Assembly: GCA_016758965.1 (NCBI GenBank)
Contig: JAEPRB010000003.1
Span: forward strand, 434,001-498,000
Reading direction: 5' to 3'
DNA from: Circinella minor
Taxonomy: Eukaryota; Mucoromycota; Mucoromycetes; Mucorales; Lichtheimiaceae
DNA length: 64,000 bases
A program made the position numbers and the translations under genes. Under the pieces are notes generated by a model, which searched no databases, was not told where the DNA came from, and was given only the letters and a program-made list of their open reading frames with translations. Positions 1 through 11,153 of this stretch are shown piece by piece (within the stretch, counting starts at the first letter, position 1; each line of letters opens with the position of its first letter).

Positions 1-463
1 GTGTTAACAAGGTCAAATCACTGCCAAGGGTTAAAGACGGACAGTATTGCTGCTGATCATGAGTGGATGATAATAAGGAACTATCCAAATCCACAGATGG
101 TGTTGATAATACCATATCTGAACAACCCATCAAATTATTATTATCGTTTGCTTGTTGCTGCTGCTGATGATGATACTTTTCTTCTCCATGTTGATGGGGT
201 CGCAGAGATAAATAATGATTGTTATCCTGATGACCACCAAAAGCCCCGTCTTCATCGTACAATAACTGTGTAAAAGAAGGGGAATTATTTATCATATCTG
301 GTGTTTCATAATTATGATGATAGTCTCGAACTGTTGCAGCACTGTTGTTATTTTCTTTTGTGCTGCGGATTATATTATTGTGCTGCTGCCGTTTTTGACT
401 GCCTGTAGAAGTCATCATCTGATTAGCACAGATGGAGTCTAAATGATCGATATCACCGTCCAT
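1..463 (-). CDS. N-terminal part of a Gln/Asn/His-rich protein, cut by the left edge
   Basis: An open frame runs from an ATG at 463 leftward off the window without a stop, giving about 154 codons. The residues are low-complexity: runs of Gln, Asn and His, acidic patches and Ser/Thr-rich stretches. No folded domain is visible in this part. Such disordered leaders are common in fungal transcription factors and signalling proteins, but any DNA-binding or catalytic domain would lie to the left of the window, so the function stays unknown. The A/C-rich sequence just upstream of the ATG (about 464-545) looks like a fungal 5' leader. The gene diverges from the membrane-protein gene at 2340, with an inverted-repeat element between them. 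An intron near the edge cannot be excluded. Confidence 0.6.
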   Translation of the reverse strand, partial: MDGDIDHLDSICANQMMTSTGSQKRQQHNNIIRSTKENNNSAATVRDYHHNYETPDMINNSPSFTQLLYDEDGAFGGHQDNNHYLSLRPHQHGEEKYHHQQQQQANDNNNLMGCSDMVLSTPSVDLDSSLLSSTHDQQQYCPSLTLGSDLTLLT

Positions 464-1070
464 TGTTCTGCTTTATTTATTTATTTTGTTAAAAATACAA
501 ACAATACAAAATGAAAGAAGAAGAAAAAAAAACAAAAAACAAAAAGACTTTGTCAAAAGTAAGAGGGCAAAAAGAAAGAACGGAATTTTAAACACGATTT
601 CTTGTTGATTGTTATATTATTGTTTTTCATCAATTGTATGAATTTCTCAGTTCAATCTGTTTGGATAATAATAATATTATTAGTAATGATTCAACATGAA
701 TGTAAAGATATCAAATATATACCTAATAATATAATACAATTAGCAATTTATGGTTATAAAAGAATTACTAAACTAAAGGATTGCTTATAGACGTGTGGTC
801 GTTCTAATGTATTTACGTATAAATAAATTATATCCTGTATATAATCCATATTCCTTTTTTATTGGCTAGTTTTATATACCTATTAATCTGCTGTAGCCTT
901 GAAAAAAAATACAGTTTTCAAGTTAAAATAATAGAATTCAACGAGCCCCGCTTGCTTTATCTTGGGCCAAACTGAGCTTTTCCCCTTCTCTTTCACATAC
1001 ACATACGCATACATATTTACATTGTGGAAAGCAAGCCTGGATAGCATATGAAGAGAATTACTACAAGCGT
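464..1070. other. Intergenic, promoter side of the left-edge gene
   Basis: This is AT-rich DNA with no supportable gene. The first 80 bases form the likely 5' leader of the minus-strand gene. A 62-codon open frame at 602-790 has hydrophobic random composition and no start context, so I treat it as chance. Confidence 0.5.
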
Positions 1071-2198
1071 AGCATAGCGGGGTGGGGACACTTTAGGATC
1101 ACTATAGTACACTGGACCCGTAGTAGAACTTTGGTCTTTGACCTAATAAAAAGCATTATGGCTTGAACAATAATTTCTCTCCTTTTCATTGTTATGAATA
1201 TATCTTTTAAATATAATGGCTAACAAGTATGTTTTCAAATTAAGCTTTCTCTATCATTTATAGATACTATTCATGTTACAAAAAATTATAGAAGTTTCTG
1301 TTATATCACCATCATGTACGTAGTAAACCATTTAACACAATTTAAGTAAAGAGATGAAAAATCCGTAAGATGGTGGATTACACAAGTATTATGCAGATAT
1401 ATAAACAACGTGTATTAAACAAATAATTATATACAGGGGTGGTATCAGGATAATGTAGTGCTATGAATAAAATTATAAAGAAGGGTTAAACGTACAAAAA
1501 TAAAAAAAATATGATAATAATGTAAGATAATGAAAATACACTTAGAAAACTGTTAAAAAAGCCAATATATTTATACTCTTGTACTTTCTGTGAAACGTTT
1601 AAGCGGAACTTTTGACTGTCGTACATGATCTTTACTACTTCGTTATACAAAATGTTAAACTTCTTGAGTCAGTTGAATCGCACAATCTAGAACCACTACT
1701 TATTGAATAAACGCCAGAGGAGATATTTGTGTAGCGCCGAAAGCAATTGTTTTTTGGATGGACGAACTATACATATATTTTTAATAAATTGCTTACTGGA
1801 TGATAATTCAGTTACATATGGAATACCATTTGTTATACGGTAACCTCATCAGATTTTAGCACCCATTAAAGATTTTTTTTTCGCTTGGATATTAAAATGA
1901 GAGACACTTCTATCTGCTTGCTGTTATTTGCAGCCTGCATTGTTCTTATATTCAAACTCTTTTCCTTATTATTATTATTATTTTATTTCTACTTTTGCAG
2001 AACATAACGAACAAGAGCGGCTCGTTTTTCTTAAATTAATGTAAACTCCTGGTAAATTTATACAATAAAATCACAATGATTATATATACTCAATAGCAAA
2101 AATGATCGTATAATACATGATGCTTTTTATAAGGTCAAAGACCAAAGTTGAGTATGGACGCAGGTACTACAGTAATCCTAAAGTGCCCCCTCCATGCT
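1071..2198. mobile_element. 1.13 kb non-autonomous element with long terminal inverted repeats
   Basis: The left end (1071-1157) and the reverse complement of the right end (2121-2198) match over about 80 bases with a few mismatches and small gaps. Shared blocks include CACTTTAGGAT, TAGTAC, and AACTTTGGTCTTTGACC followed by TATAAAAAGCA on the right and AATAAAAAGCA on the left. The interior is AT-rich and has no open frame that could encode a transposase. This is the layout of a MITE-like DNA transposon derivative. The exact ends and target-site duplication are unclear because the outermost bases (AGCATAGCGG versus AGCATGGAGG) diverge. It lies in the intergenic region between two divergent genes, and its right end is only about 140 bp from the start codon at 2340. 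Confidence 0.7.
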
Positions 2199-2339
2199 AA
2201 GCCCATAGTCGGACTTTTGTACCAACCTCAATAACTCTTTACATCAAACAGCATTTGTTGTCTTTTTCTTTTCTCTTTCTGCTTTTTCTTCTCATCTTTC
2301 ACACTCATACACACTTCACATACAAAAAATTACAATAAA

Positions 2340-3506
2340 ATGGCTTTAGATAGTACTGGGTAAATAAATGAATAAAATGGTTTCATCAAAATCCTAAAGA
2401 CGCTTATCGTAATTAGTAATAATTGAGATATAATAGCTCCATAGAACCTATCCTTTTGGGAGACCAGTCTTCGCAAAGCATACCTGGATTTTATGAAACC
2501 CCTACAAGCAACATCAACAACAATAGTAATAATACCAATCCAGGCGGACCTACCAATCAAGAAACATTTGGCGAAATTGCGTTTTCACCTTCGAATAATA
2601 ATAGTGATGCGTCACCTGCAGCATGTAAATATTAGTAAAAAATTTTATAAAACGACAAACATTATAAATTATATTTACTGATTCGTTCTTTATGGTTACT
2701 GCTGTTATTGTATTTGTATTATAGATGTTATTGCACTTGCAGTTGTTTTCTCGGTTTTTGCTTTTAGTATTGGGGCAGCTTGTTATGTATTTATTATACG
2801 ACGAAGTAAGCGAGATAGGAAATTCCAACGTGAAATGGAACGCCAATACGTTGCTGCACAAGCTGCCTGTAGTGAATCCATGCTTGAAAAAGCGCTAGAA
2901 CACCATGAAAGACTCATGGTTCGACACCTTCATATGCTTGGTTCATCCTCGCGACAACCTTCACCCATGACTGAATCCACGCAGTGCACAACAGCAACTT
3001 CATCAACAGTAATAGCAACAAATACAACAAATAATTTATTACCAGCGACAGCAGAACTAGCATTATCTATGCATAAGAATAATAGTGATCCACCGCGTTA
3101 TTGGCCACCTGATCCTACACTTAGTTTACCTCAACATGCAGTGGCAAGATTTTCACAAGCTTTATTAATGTCTCATTTGGTACGTGCATCAGTACCCATC
3201 TCATCTTATCCTCAACAAAGTTATCATCGCAGCAACAGTGGTAACAGTAATAACAATCATCGATCTTATTCTGTTAATGATAATAACAATGAAGATAATA
3301 ATATAAATTCATTCGAAGCATCGCCTATTGACGCTTCTTTACAAGGACGGGACGGATTACCGAAATATTCAGAATTGTTTCATCCATGTTATCAGCCACA
3401 TCGACAAACATCATCTTTATCATTACCTGAAGATATGCCACCGCCGCATCAAGACATTAATATGTCACACAACTCTTCGCCCGTATTGCATCTTTGCCAA
3501 ATTTAG
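2340..3506 (+). CDS. Single-pass membrane protein, uncharacterised
   Basis: I model three exons: 2340-2359, 2437-2624 and 2725-3506, with GT-AG introns and matching phases, giving 329 residues. The first 69 residues are Ser/Asn/Thr-rich and carry N-glycosylation-type sequons. Residues about 70-94 form one strong transmembrane segment (from YVIALAVV to CYVFII), followed by a basic stop-transfer cluster RRSKRDRKF. The remaining cytosolic-type tail is low complexity with Ser, Asn and His runs. No cleavable signal peptide is seen, so a type III/Mid2-like arrangement (short outer part, one membrane span, long inner tail) is possible. The short first exon was chosen because it supplies an ATG and keeps the frame across the splice; a start at an internal codon is the alternative. 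The gene is convergent with the CofD-like gene. Confidence 0.7.
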
Positions 3507-3697
3507 AAATCTAATCCTCACATTACCCTATTAGGCAGCGTTTAAGTTTTCTTTTTTTTTTTCCTGAATCGTTAATTCAGTCTGTATATTTCCTTTTCTT
3601 TCTTTGTTATATTTATTTTGTTTTTTTTTTATTAATACTATTTATTATATTTATATTCTTATATACATCATATACTTTTTTACAATAAAGAAAATCA

Positions 3698-5410
3698 CTA
3701 CTCTTGCTGTAATATAATATCTCGAATTGTTTCGGATAATACAAATTCGTCATATACTGGCAATCCATTGGATGATAGTACACCACGAATAGGAATACAA
3801 CGTATATTATTGCTTTCAATGGCTTTTACATCAACGTGAACAGCGCTATTTTTGAGATAAATCACATGAGTTATAAATGCTGAAGGAGGGTCGGGTGTAA
3901 ATTGATGATCAGGAAAGGGAGGATAATGGTGTGGTGGTGTGCCTGCGAGACTAGGTGGTTCGGATAATAATGAGGTTGTATTTGTATTATTGTAAGATGG
4001 ATCGTTGCTACCGTCCGCAAATGTTTGATAAAATGCACGACGAGCATCAATATTCCTGCTTTGATTTAATGCAGCCGTTATTGTGTTGATGAAATCCATG
4101 GCGGTATAATCGTCAGTTTCTCGATCATTGGATCCATTTAATAATAAAATCTTGTTTTTTAATGCCGATGAACGTGCGATTGAGTTACCAACGTCTCGTA
4201 ATATCAAACAAGGAACAATGGAGGTATATAAAGAGCCGATCGAATAAATTAATGTTTCTTTGGTAGACATGTGACTAATAACTTTGGGATTTGGGAATGG
4301 ATAGATTTCTTGACCATATTGATTTATATAATAGAGTCGTTCAATTCGTGATGCGAGTTTTTCATGAACAACATCTTTTGAAAAAAATAAATTGCCAGTA
4401 GATCCCCCAATATCAGGTGATAAAGGTGCTTGCTGATCATCTTCATTGTCAAGTGCTAAATGAGAAAAAGCATCAATTGGATTAAATCGCGTCCATCGGC
4501 AACCAGGTGTGGCTGGTCGTACGCCATTATGCAGCAAACCTTTTTTTGCGGGAGGATGTGATATTTCATTTTGACCGGCTAATGTATCACCGTTTATTAG
4601 TTTTGCTGCAATAGTTGCTGTATGATTGGTATTGATGACAGGAACGACAGTTGTCCTTTCGGATATTCCGGTAATCGCAGAAAATAAAAATAATGCTACT
4701 CAGTTTTTGTTAGTGTTAGTTTAGATACTTCATCCATGTAAGTGATTTTTTTAATTATACCTGCTTCTAATGAACCGAAAAACAATCGAGCACCTGTTAA
4801 AAAGAAATTTCCAATACTTCCATTGCGAAAGTTGAATCGTTTATGTGCTCGTTTTAATACTTCAAAATGAAAACTTGTCAAAAACCCACGAATTGCCTCC
4901 TTTTTTTCATTTGATATTAATTTCCATAATCTAAATTTAATTTGTTGTGGAAAGAAGGTTAATGATTTAATTTGAGTCTTAATTTGAAAATTTATCACTA
5001 CTTACTCGTGTCTACCTTCAACAATGGATATCCATTCATCTTTGACTTCTTGTTCTGTGACATCCGCGGGTAATCGATAACTCAGCAAATCTCTCATTGC
5101 TATTCGTTCTGGTGAGCTCCGTTCTGAATGTGCAATGTCAATCAACCGAGTCAATCGAGACCGTAAGTCACCTATACTAGGCCCACCTAAAACTCGTAAA
5201 AGTTCACTCTAATAAAATAACATTCATGTAAGTTTATATATATATACTTTCCATACCAAAATGTCAATCACTTACAGAAGAGCCACCATTGTCGGAGATG
5301 CCAAGAATATAACAAACATCGTTGGTTACTGAGTCATGAAATGCACGGGCAATGTGATTACAAGCAGTACCACCTGAAATGACAACAACCGATGATCCAG
5401 TACTTGACAT
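3698..5410 (-). CDS. CofD/UPF0052-family protein (2-phospho-L-lactate transferase-like fold)
   Basis: There are four exons on the minus strand: 5276-5410, 5006-5208, 4761-4930 and 3698-4695, all in phase, giving 501 residues. The N-terminus has the family's nucleotide-binding glycine motif (VVVISGGTACNHIA, residues 8-21), then GISDNGGSS (37-45) and LGGPSIGDLRSRL just after. Later blocks (GNFFLTGARLFFG, FLFSAITGIS, KETLIYSIGSLYTSIVPCL) also match CofD-like proteins. The family includes archaeal and bacterial CofD and YvcK, and fungal UPF0052 proteins such as yeast YNL011C. Fungi are not known to make cofactor F420, so the archaeal reaction should not be assumed; the true substrate is unknown. 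Residues near 258-340 form a loop less like the family core. The 3' end lies about 190 bp from the convergent membrane-protein gene. Confidence 0.88.
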
Positions 5411-7498
5411 TTGAAAGTAAATGATATATTATTATGTATAAGAGTAATCAAGAGAAAGTGAAAGAAAGACAATTAAACACTAAATAGTAGTATGTAAGTA
5501 GGCAACAAAAGGAAGAATAATCCATGTTATGTTTCTTCTTCAAAATTGTGTGTCTTCTCGGAGATCAACCAAGTGGACCAATGCTTTCGAACTGATAAGA
5601 AAGATTCATGTGACCAATGGGCTTAATTCTTATCTTATCACTCTCCGAATTCCTTCTTTTGTTGGCTCATTGTTCTAATTTTAGTATTCGGTAACTAATA
5701 TAATCAAATGGCGTGTGTGTGTTACTGATAAATAAGTTTATTATAGGATATACATGTATCAATCAGATACATAATGTTTTATTATTTTTAATATATAACA
5801 ATTTTTATATAAAGGAATCGAAGGAAAAGGAACCTTTTCACCCCCTGTTTAGATATTAATCGATAAGAAGCCTAAAATAGAATACCCTCTCTTTCATTAC
5901 AATTTTTAGTCTTATTTTCCTAAAATTGAAATTTGATAGCCACGGATTCCGCCGATTATATCTTTTTGTTTCCTTACTATTTCCTCCTTCCTCGTGCTGG
6001 TAAATTTGGTATAGTATAATAATACCACCAAAATTCCCATAAACTGAAAGCATCACTCTCACTATACTAAAGAAATATTATCCATAATATATTGCTGATA
6101 GATTTATTTTATTGACACTAATTTCATGGCAATTTATCAATTACTATCATCATCGCCATTTATACAACTATTATTATAATACAATAGACAAAATATAACG
6201 AAAAAAAAAAGCATCATTATTATTCTATACGTAACATGTATTAATTATTGCTTTTACTGAGATGACCATACCATGATGGATAGCTTCCTACATATATATA
6301 CATATACAGGTGCATATAATTTTGCGTACTGACTACAATATAACGATTTATTTGATTATGCCCGAAAAAAAGGATATTCATCATAATAAGAATTGCTATT
6401 GCATATACATCTATAAACTAACCCTTGAAAATTATGTGATCTACTGTAACGTAGTAAAATGAATTTCTATTTAGTCATCGCATAAGTCATTTTCAATATA
6501 TGCCATACGTATAGTGCAGCTTGCCGAAATTTTACTGTTGACAAAAAGTGAATGTTTAAATTAATTGAACAGAAATCTCCTTCGGTTGGTTGCCTTATTT
6601 AGAGGAATAAAATGTTCCACCCAAAAACTATGACTTGTGTCACCAGCTAGCTCTTTTCTTCAAGAACAATAAAATAAATATAAGGGTTTGCAATATGATG
6701 CTTATATTTAGTGCCTACGTATTCTTTTTTTACTTGGAATCAAATAAAGTTCGAATTAAATTTTCTTAAGAGCTATGGTAATATTATCATCTTATATGTG
6801 CATGATTACACAGGAAGCAAAAAAATAATTATCTTATCTTATCTGGACTACACTTGAAAAGTAGAACCTGAAAAATTGTTTTTTTTTCACACATTATCAA
6901 AAACGTCAGGTACTCGATATTTATATCCATACGTACTCAGCGTAATAATTATCATTTACTTCATTAGCAAGCTACAACATCCCATTGATTTATCGGTGAG
7001 GATGACTAGATGAGATCAAAAACGATGTCGATTTCAATAATATCTTTTACCTCTAACATACGGATCCCAAATATACATAGTAAACAACAGAAGACTAAAT
7101 ATTGTTAAGAGTATATATTCGAATAATATGCCTATAGAGAAAGAATTAGAAGCATAATCAATATTCTTTATTACTAATAACGAGTTATTATATTCATATT
7201 AATAGAAAATGTTGTTTACTTGGAAGTCTTTTTTTTTTCTAAAAAAAAAAGAAAAGCGGAAATACACAACACGAATATAAACCCTATGTTACACTAAAAA
7301 AAAAGACATAAGTTACAGTTACGTAATTACATATCCGTTCTGCCTTCGTTACCATTCTCGTAAAATAATATATTAGCATCTTTTCTCAAGTTTACAAAAG
7401 CATGATGATAAACTTACTATTAAACAGTCGTAGATACAGTATACAATAATCCACTTTGCTATTAAAAAGGTATACACATATCAGGGCAATTTTATAGA
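5411..7498. other. Intergenic, AT-rich, no gene seen
   Basis: This stretch separates the CofD-like gene from the exonuclease gene, whose transcripts diverge. CCAAT-type boxes near 5575-5625 could serve the minus-strand CofD-like promoter. The rest is AT-rich, with homopolymers and an open frame at 5856-6062 that looks like chance. I see no RNA gene. Confidence 0.5.
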
Positions 7499-9080
7499 AT
7501 GTTGTTGGGTTTGATCATCAAAAATAAAAAGTCGTGTACTACCCGAAATCTTTTTTTATCACTCCTGACATTATATGTAACTCCAACCATGACAATAAAT
7601 AAGCTTAACATTACCGATGAATTCCAATCAGGAATCCACCAAGAAGATCTAGAAGAGTTTACTCGAAATCATTTTGAAATTATTGATAATGTTACGATGA
7701 CAACAGTAAAAAAACCAATCGAGTATAAATCGTTTCGACTTCATGATGTTCACCATGACGATCTGCAAGAATTCAATCAAGAACACTTTAAGATCATTGA
7801 CACTATGAACGAAAACGAATTAACCAAGGGGCAAGGTGTTTATATAATTATATATATATATATATTAAACCTTCAGTTTTTTTTTTGTATTTCCCGCCAA
7901 CGTTATTTATTTATTTTATTTTTTACGTATATCATTAATAGAATATTCTTTAAAAATTCTAAGCGTTGATATCGAATGTATGGCTCTAGAGGACAGATTT
8001 CCTATTCCTAATATTGATCCAATTATTCAGATTGGAAATACATACTGTACTTTAAACGGTGTGTAAAGTGGTTTCTATAAAACAACGCTTACTAGTATTA
8101 TAATTATCTTCTAAACCCCATTACTTTATTTTATAGGTGGTACAGAATCTACAAATCAAGTAATATTCACGTTAGGAACATGTGCCGCAATCAAAGGTGC
8201 TACGATAATAGAATGTCAAACAGAGCAATTATTACTGATGGAATGGCGAACGTTTCTGTTAAAAGTAATTACTATTATTATTATTATTATTATTATGTGT
8301 TCGTTAGGAAAGATTTTAATTACTGATGTTATATTGGGGGGCTTAAAATTATTTCTATGCTATTATGTATAGTATAATCCTGATATTTTGACAGGATACT
8401 ACTTTCAAGGATTTGATCTTTGGTACATGATTCGAAGAGCTGAAACTCTTCATTTATCAAGATTTTCATATCTTGGCAGAAATCAAGGTGAAGAAAATTA
8501 TTCATTAACTATTTATTATTCTATCAGCTAAAAAAAGATTGGTTAAAATTGGGGACATACACTTAATATTACCTTAGATAGGATATCAATAATCACAATA
8601 AGTGATTATACAAAATTGCCAACTGTTGAAACTATTGCTGGCAGAAAACTAGTAGATATGTGGGAATATGTAAAACGAAACTACAAGTTAAAAAGTAATT
8701 CACTTAACTCTGCATCGCTTTACTTTCTTGGTAGGTATAGCAAAGCTGAGTAATGAAAGCGTAGGAGTAAAAAAAAAGTCATAGTGAGAGGCACATTCTA
8801 AATATGTTATACATGTACATATAATGTTATATACAGGCGAAAAAAAGGACGATGTGAAATATCAGGAGATTCCTACATTGCAGAAAACAAGCATGTATAC
8901 AAGAAAAAAACTAGCATGTTACTGTTTACAGGTAATTATACGTATCAATATATGGTACTGACTGACTTTTTCTATGATATCTAGATAACAACTTTAAAAA
9001 TATGGTGCTAACAAAGTATATAAACATTATAGGATTCCATGTTAGCGTTGAAGCTGTTTAAACGATTCGAACATATATAA
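7499..9080 (+). CDS. Free-standing DNA polymerase delta-like 3'-5' exonuclease domain protein
   Basis: Seven exons keep one frame: 7499-7835, 7942-8058, 8137-8264, 8373-8487, 8578-8730, 8837-8931 and 9033-9080, giving 330 residues and a TAA stop. From residue 114 on, the protein follows the exonuclease domain of B-family Pol delta. Exo I is ILSVDIEC (Asp122, Glu124), followed by FPIPNIDPIIQIGN. Exo II is YNPDILTGYYFQGFDLWYM (Asp209). Then come a YKLKSNSLNSASLYFLG block and Exo III YCLQD (Tyr312, Asp316). All four metal-binding carboxylates are present, but the usual Asn of Exo II is replaced. The protein stops about 14 residues after Exo III, so there is no palm, finger or thumb. Residues 46-63 and 84-101 repeat an 18-residue motif of unknown role. 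An alternative start is Met31 at 7589. The first donor (GTGTTT) is weak. It could be an exonuclease-only paralogue or a decaying duplicate; conserved frame favours the former. Confidence 0.75.
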
Positions 9081-10006
9081 AAGGATGTTATGCATAATAA
9101 TGAGAAGAACTCTGTACCACTTGTCATTGCGTTGAGAACAACAAATTTGTACATTCACCTGTATTATTATCCCTATCAATTATTATACTATTAGTCACAT
9201 ATTATTATATTTACATCTAAATAATATACCTCTCTATTTACATCATTCTTATCATCATATATAAGAACATCTGGTATCATGCTTGGTTACTGACACGAGT
9301 ATAATTTTCTGTGAAAAATGGTACATTGTTATTTGACTTTTTTCTTAAAAAAATACGTAATACATTGTAGTAGAACACTATTCAATGTGGTGATTCTTTA
9401 ATAATGTTTGAAATTATTCCATTTCGAACTCATCTTGATAATTATGCAGTTTTATATGAGATCCAAAAAAAAAGTGGTACAACTTAATGATCTATTAGTG
9501 TAACGTCAATTAGAAATAAATGTTTCCGCTTTATTGATGTTATTATCTCTGAGTAAAAGAGACGATTACAGTTATTGTAGTTATTATTATATTAAATGGT
9601 TAATTTATCATGACTCCCCATGTAATTTAGATGAATATTTGTATTTTTATTCCAAATGAACAAATCAAAATCGTTCCTGGCAACGAGTTTTGGGCAAAAT
9701 GAGCTTTCTGTGGAGTTCTTTATTTATCAGAAAAATTACGTCATTAAAAAATATAATTCGCATAAAAAAAAACTGAAGTCAGTGAACAGCATGGAATTTT
9801 TTCATGTTAACCAGAAACAAAAGAAAAAGTACTTACTTCACCCCAATTATTTAATACATGAATGCCGGCACATCTTTACTGGCAGTTTTAGTTTTCTTTT
9901 ATAGTTATTATTCACGACCTTGTGCTCCTTGTCCTTCATGTAATCCTTCCAGTATTTCTTCTTCTTCACTCGCAATTTCTTCTCGAACAAGTTCTTCTTC
10001 TTGCAT
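9081..10006. other. Intergenic, no gene seen
   Basis: This is AT-rich sequence after the exonuclease gene. Open frames at 9656-9904 (+) and 9847-10110 (-) are Lys-rich low-complexity translations without splice or family support. I see nothing else. Confidence 0.45.
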
Positions 10007-10720
10007 TTATGCATCAATATGTTGATTTTGATTAGCAGGACGTCGAAGGTATAATAGCCTTGAGTCAGGATCACTATTACTATTGATATAAGCTGTAAGT
10101 ACTCGTCCAATATTATTTGCAGCGTTAAGATCCCTATCTATTACACGACCTAATACATTTTCACCGTTCTCGTCAATTCCTCGTTCACAATGTCGACACC
10201 ATTGGTATGGATATACATTACGTCTATAATCAGCTATATGTTTTATTATTATTATTTTTAAAAAAAGAAGAGGAACTATGATAATTTAGTTTTTAAAATA
10301 TTCAATAGTAGCGTAATTTTTTTTTTCAAAAATCATCAAGTTGGAAACGATACAAACCAGCACGCACGCGATCAGGACATTGTGATATACGTGTTAATGG
10401 ATTATTTTCTTCATCACAACACCAAAGTATCTTTCTTCCCTTTCTGTTATTTCCAGTAGCGTTTGCTCTTCTTATTTTTTGTTTTCTATATTTTAAGAAT
10501 AAATAGAGTTAGTTTCTCACTTGAATAAAAAGAAAGATAATTAATATGCTTTATCTTACCGATGGTTTGTAGATATCCACATACCTCTATCTGAATCACC
10601 CCGACTTTGATTAACTAAAGATACAGTACGATTATGGCATACAAAACACATAATACTTGGATAAGATCATCAAGCTTGGATCAAGCATTCATTGATCTTC
10701 TGGGACCATTGTTTAGGAGG
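10007..10720 (-). pseudogene. Decayed TnpB/Fanzor-like (OrfB zinc-ribbon) protein, C-terminal part
   Basis: Reading the minus strand, 10240-10007 encodes a segment with WCRHC followed by GRVIDRDLNAANNIGRVL and a TAA stop. The pattern CxxC then (D)RDxNAAxNI is the second half of the zinc ribbon plus the RuvC III motif of TnpB/OrfB proteins and their eukaryotic Fanzor relatives. Upstream pieces in the same orientation, 10560-10672 and 10485-10324, join across a GTAAGA...ATATAG intron (10486-10559). They include another CxxC (MCFVC) and a Cys-Cys site. Breaks are clear: two TGA codons in a row lie in frame upstream of SYPSIMC, after the segment PPKQWSQKINECLIQA. A stop also ends the middle piece with no donor before the last exon. 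I call it a pseudogene of a mobile or formerly mobile RNA-guided-nuclease relative. The family call rests on motifs only. Confidence 0.55.
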
Positions 10721-11153
10721 TGAAAAAAGATTATAAAAAATACAGTTAAAACTATATAGTTATTTCTTTAAATATAAATATATATAAATAACAAACATCG
10801 TTACGTTTCATTTGGGCTATATTCATTTTTATTATCTGGTAGCTTATATTCATTTGATGCAGTCCAATATCAAAATTAGATGGCTCATTTTCAATAGCTA
10901 GCTTAATTTTGGCTCATTTTTATTTTGCATGGCCAAATTTAACTTCCAGCGCTGTGGCATTCTAAATTGCTTTATTGTATTGTGGGGTATGACTTATGGA
11001 CTCTTTTGGTAGCCAGACATTGGATGTGACTTAATTCCTTTTGGTGTTTAAGGTCGTTCGCTTTCTGTGGTCGATTGTTTTTATTTCAAGTAGCGAAGCA
11101 AAGAAGTGGAGAAAAATATCCAAACTTTTTTTTTTCTTTTTCCTTTTGGTCCA
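10721..11153. other. Intergenic with possible upstream remnant of the TnpB-like gene
   Basis: On the minus strand at about 10800-10905 a coding-like segment (KLAIENEPSNFDIGLHQMN region) is preceded by stops. It may be more of the same broken gene, but it carries no recognisable motif. The last 100 bases form the pyrimidine-rich 5' leader of the phosphatase gene. Confidence 0.3.

Noticed and set aside
7836..7969. Continuation of exon 1 of the exonuclease gene to the stop at 7969
   Set aside because: The tail is hydrophobic intron-like sequence over a TA repeat; splicing restores YSLKILSVDIEC, the family Exo I block.
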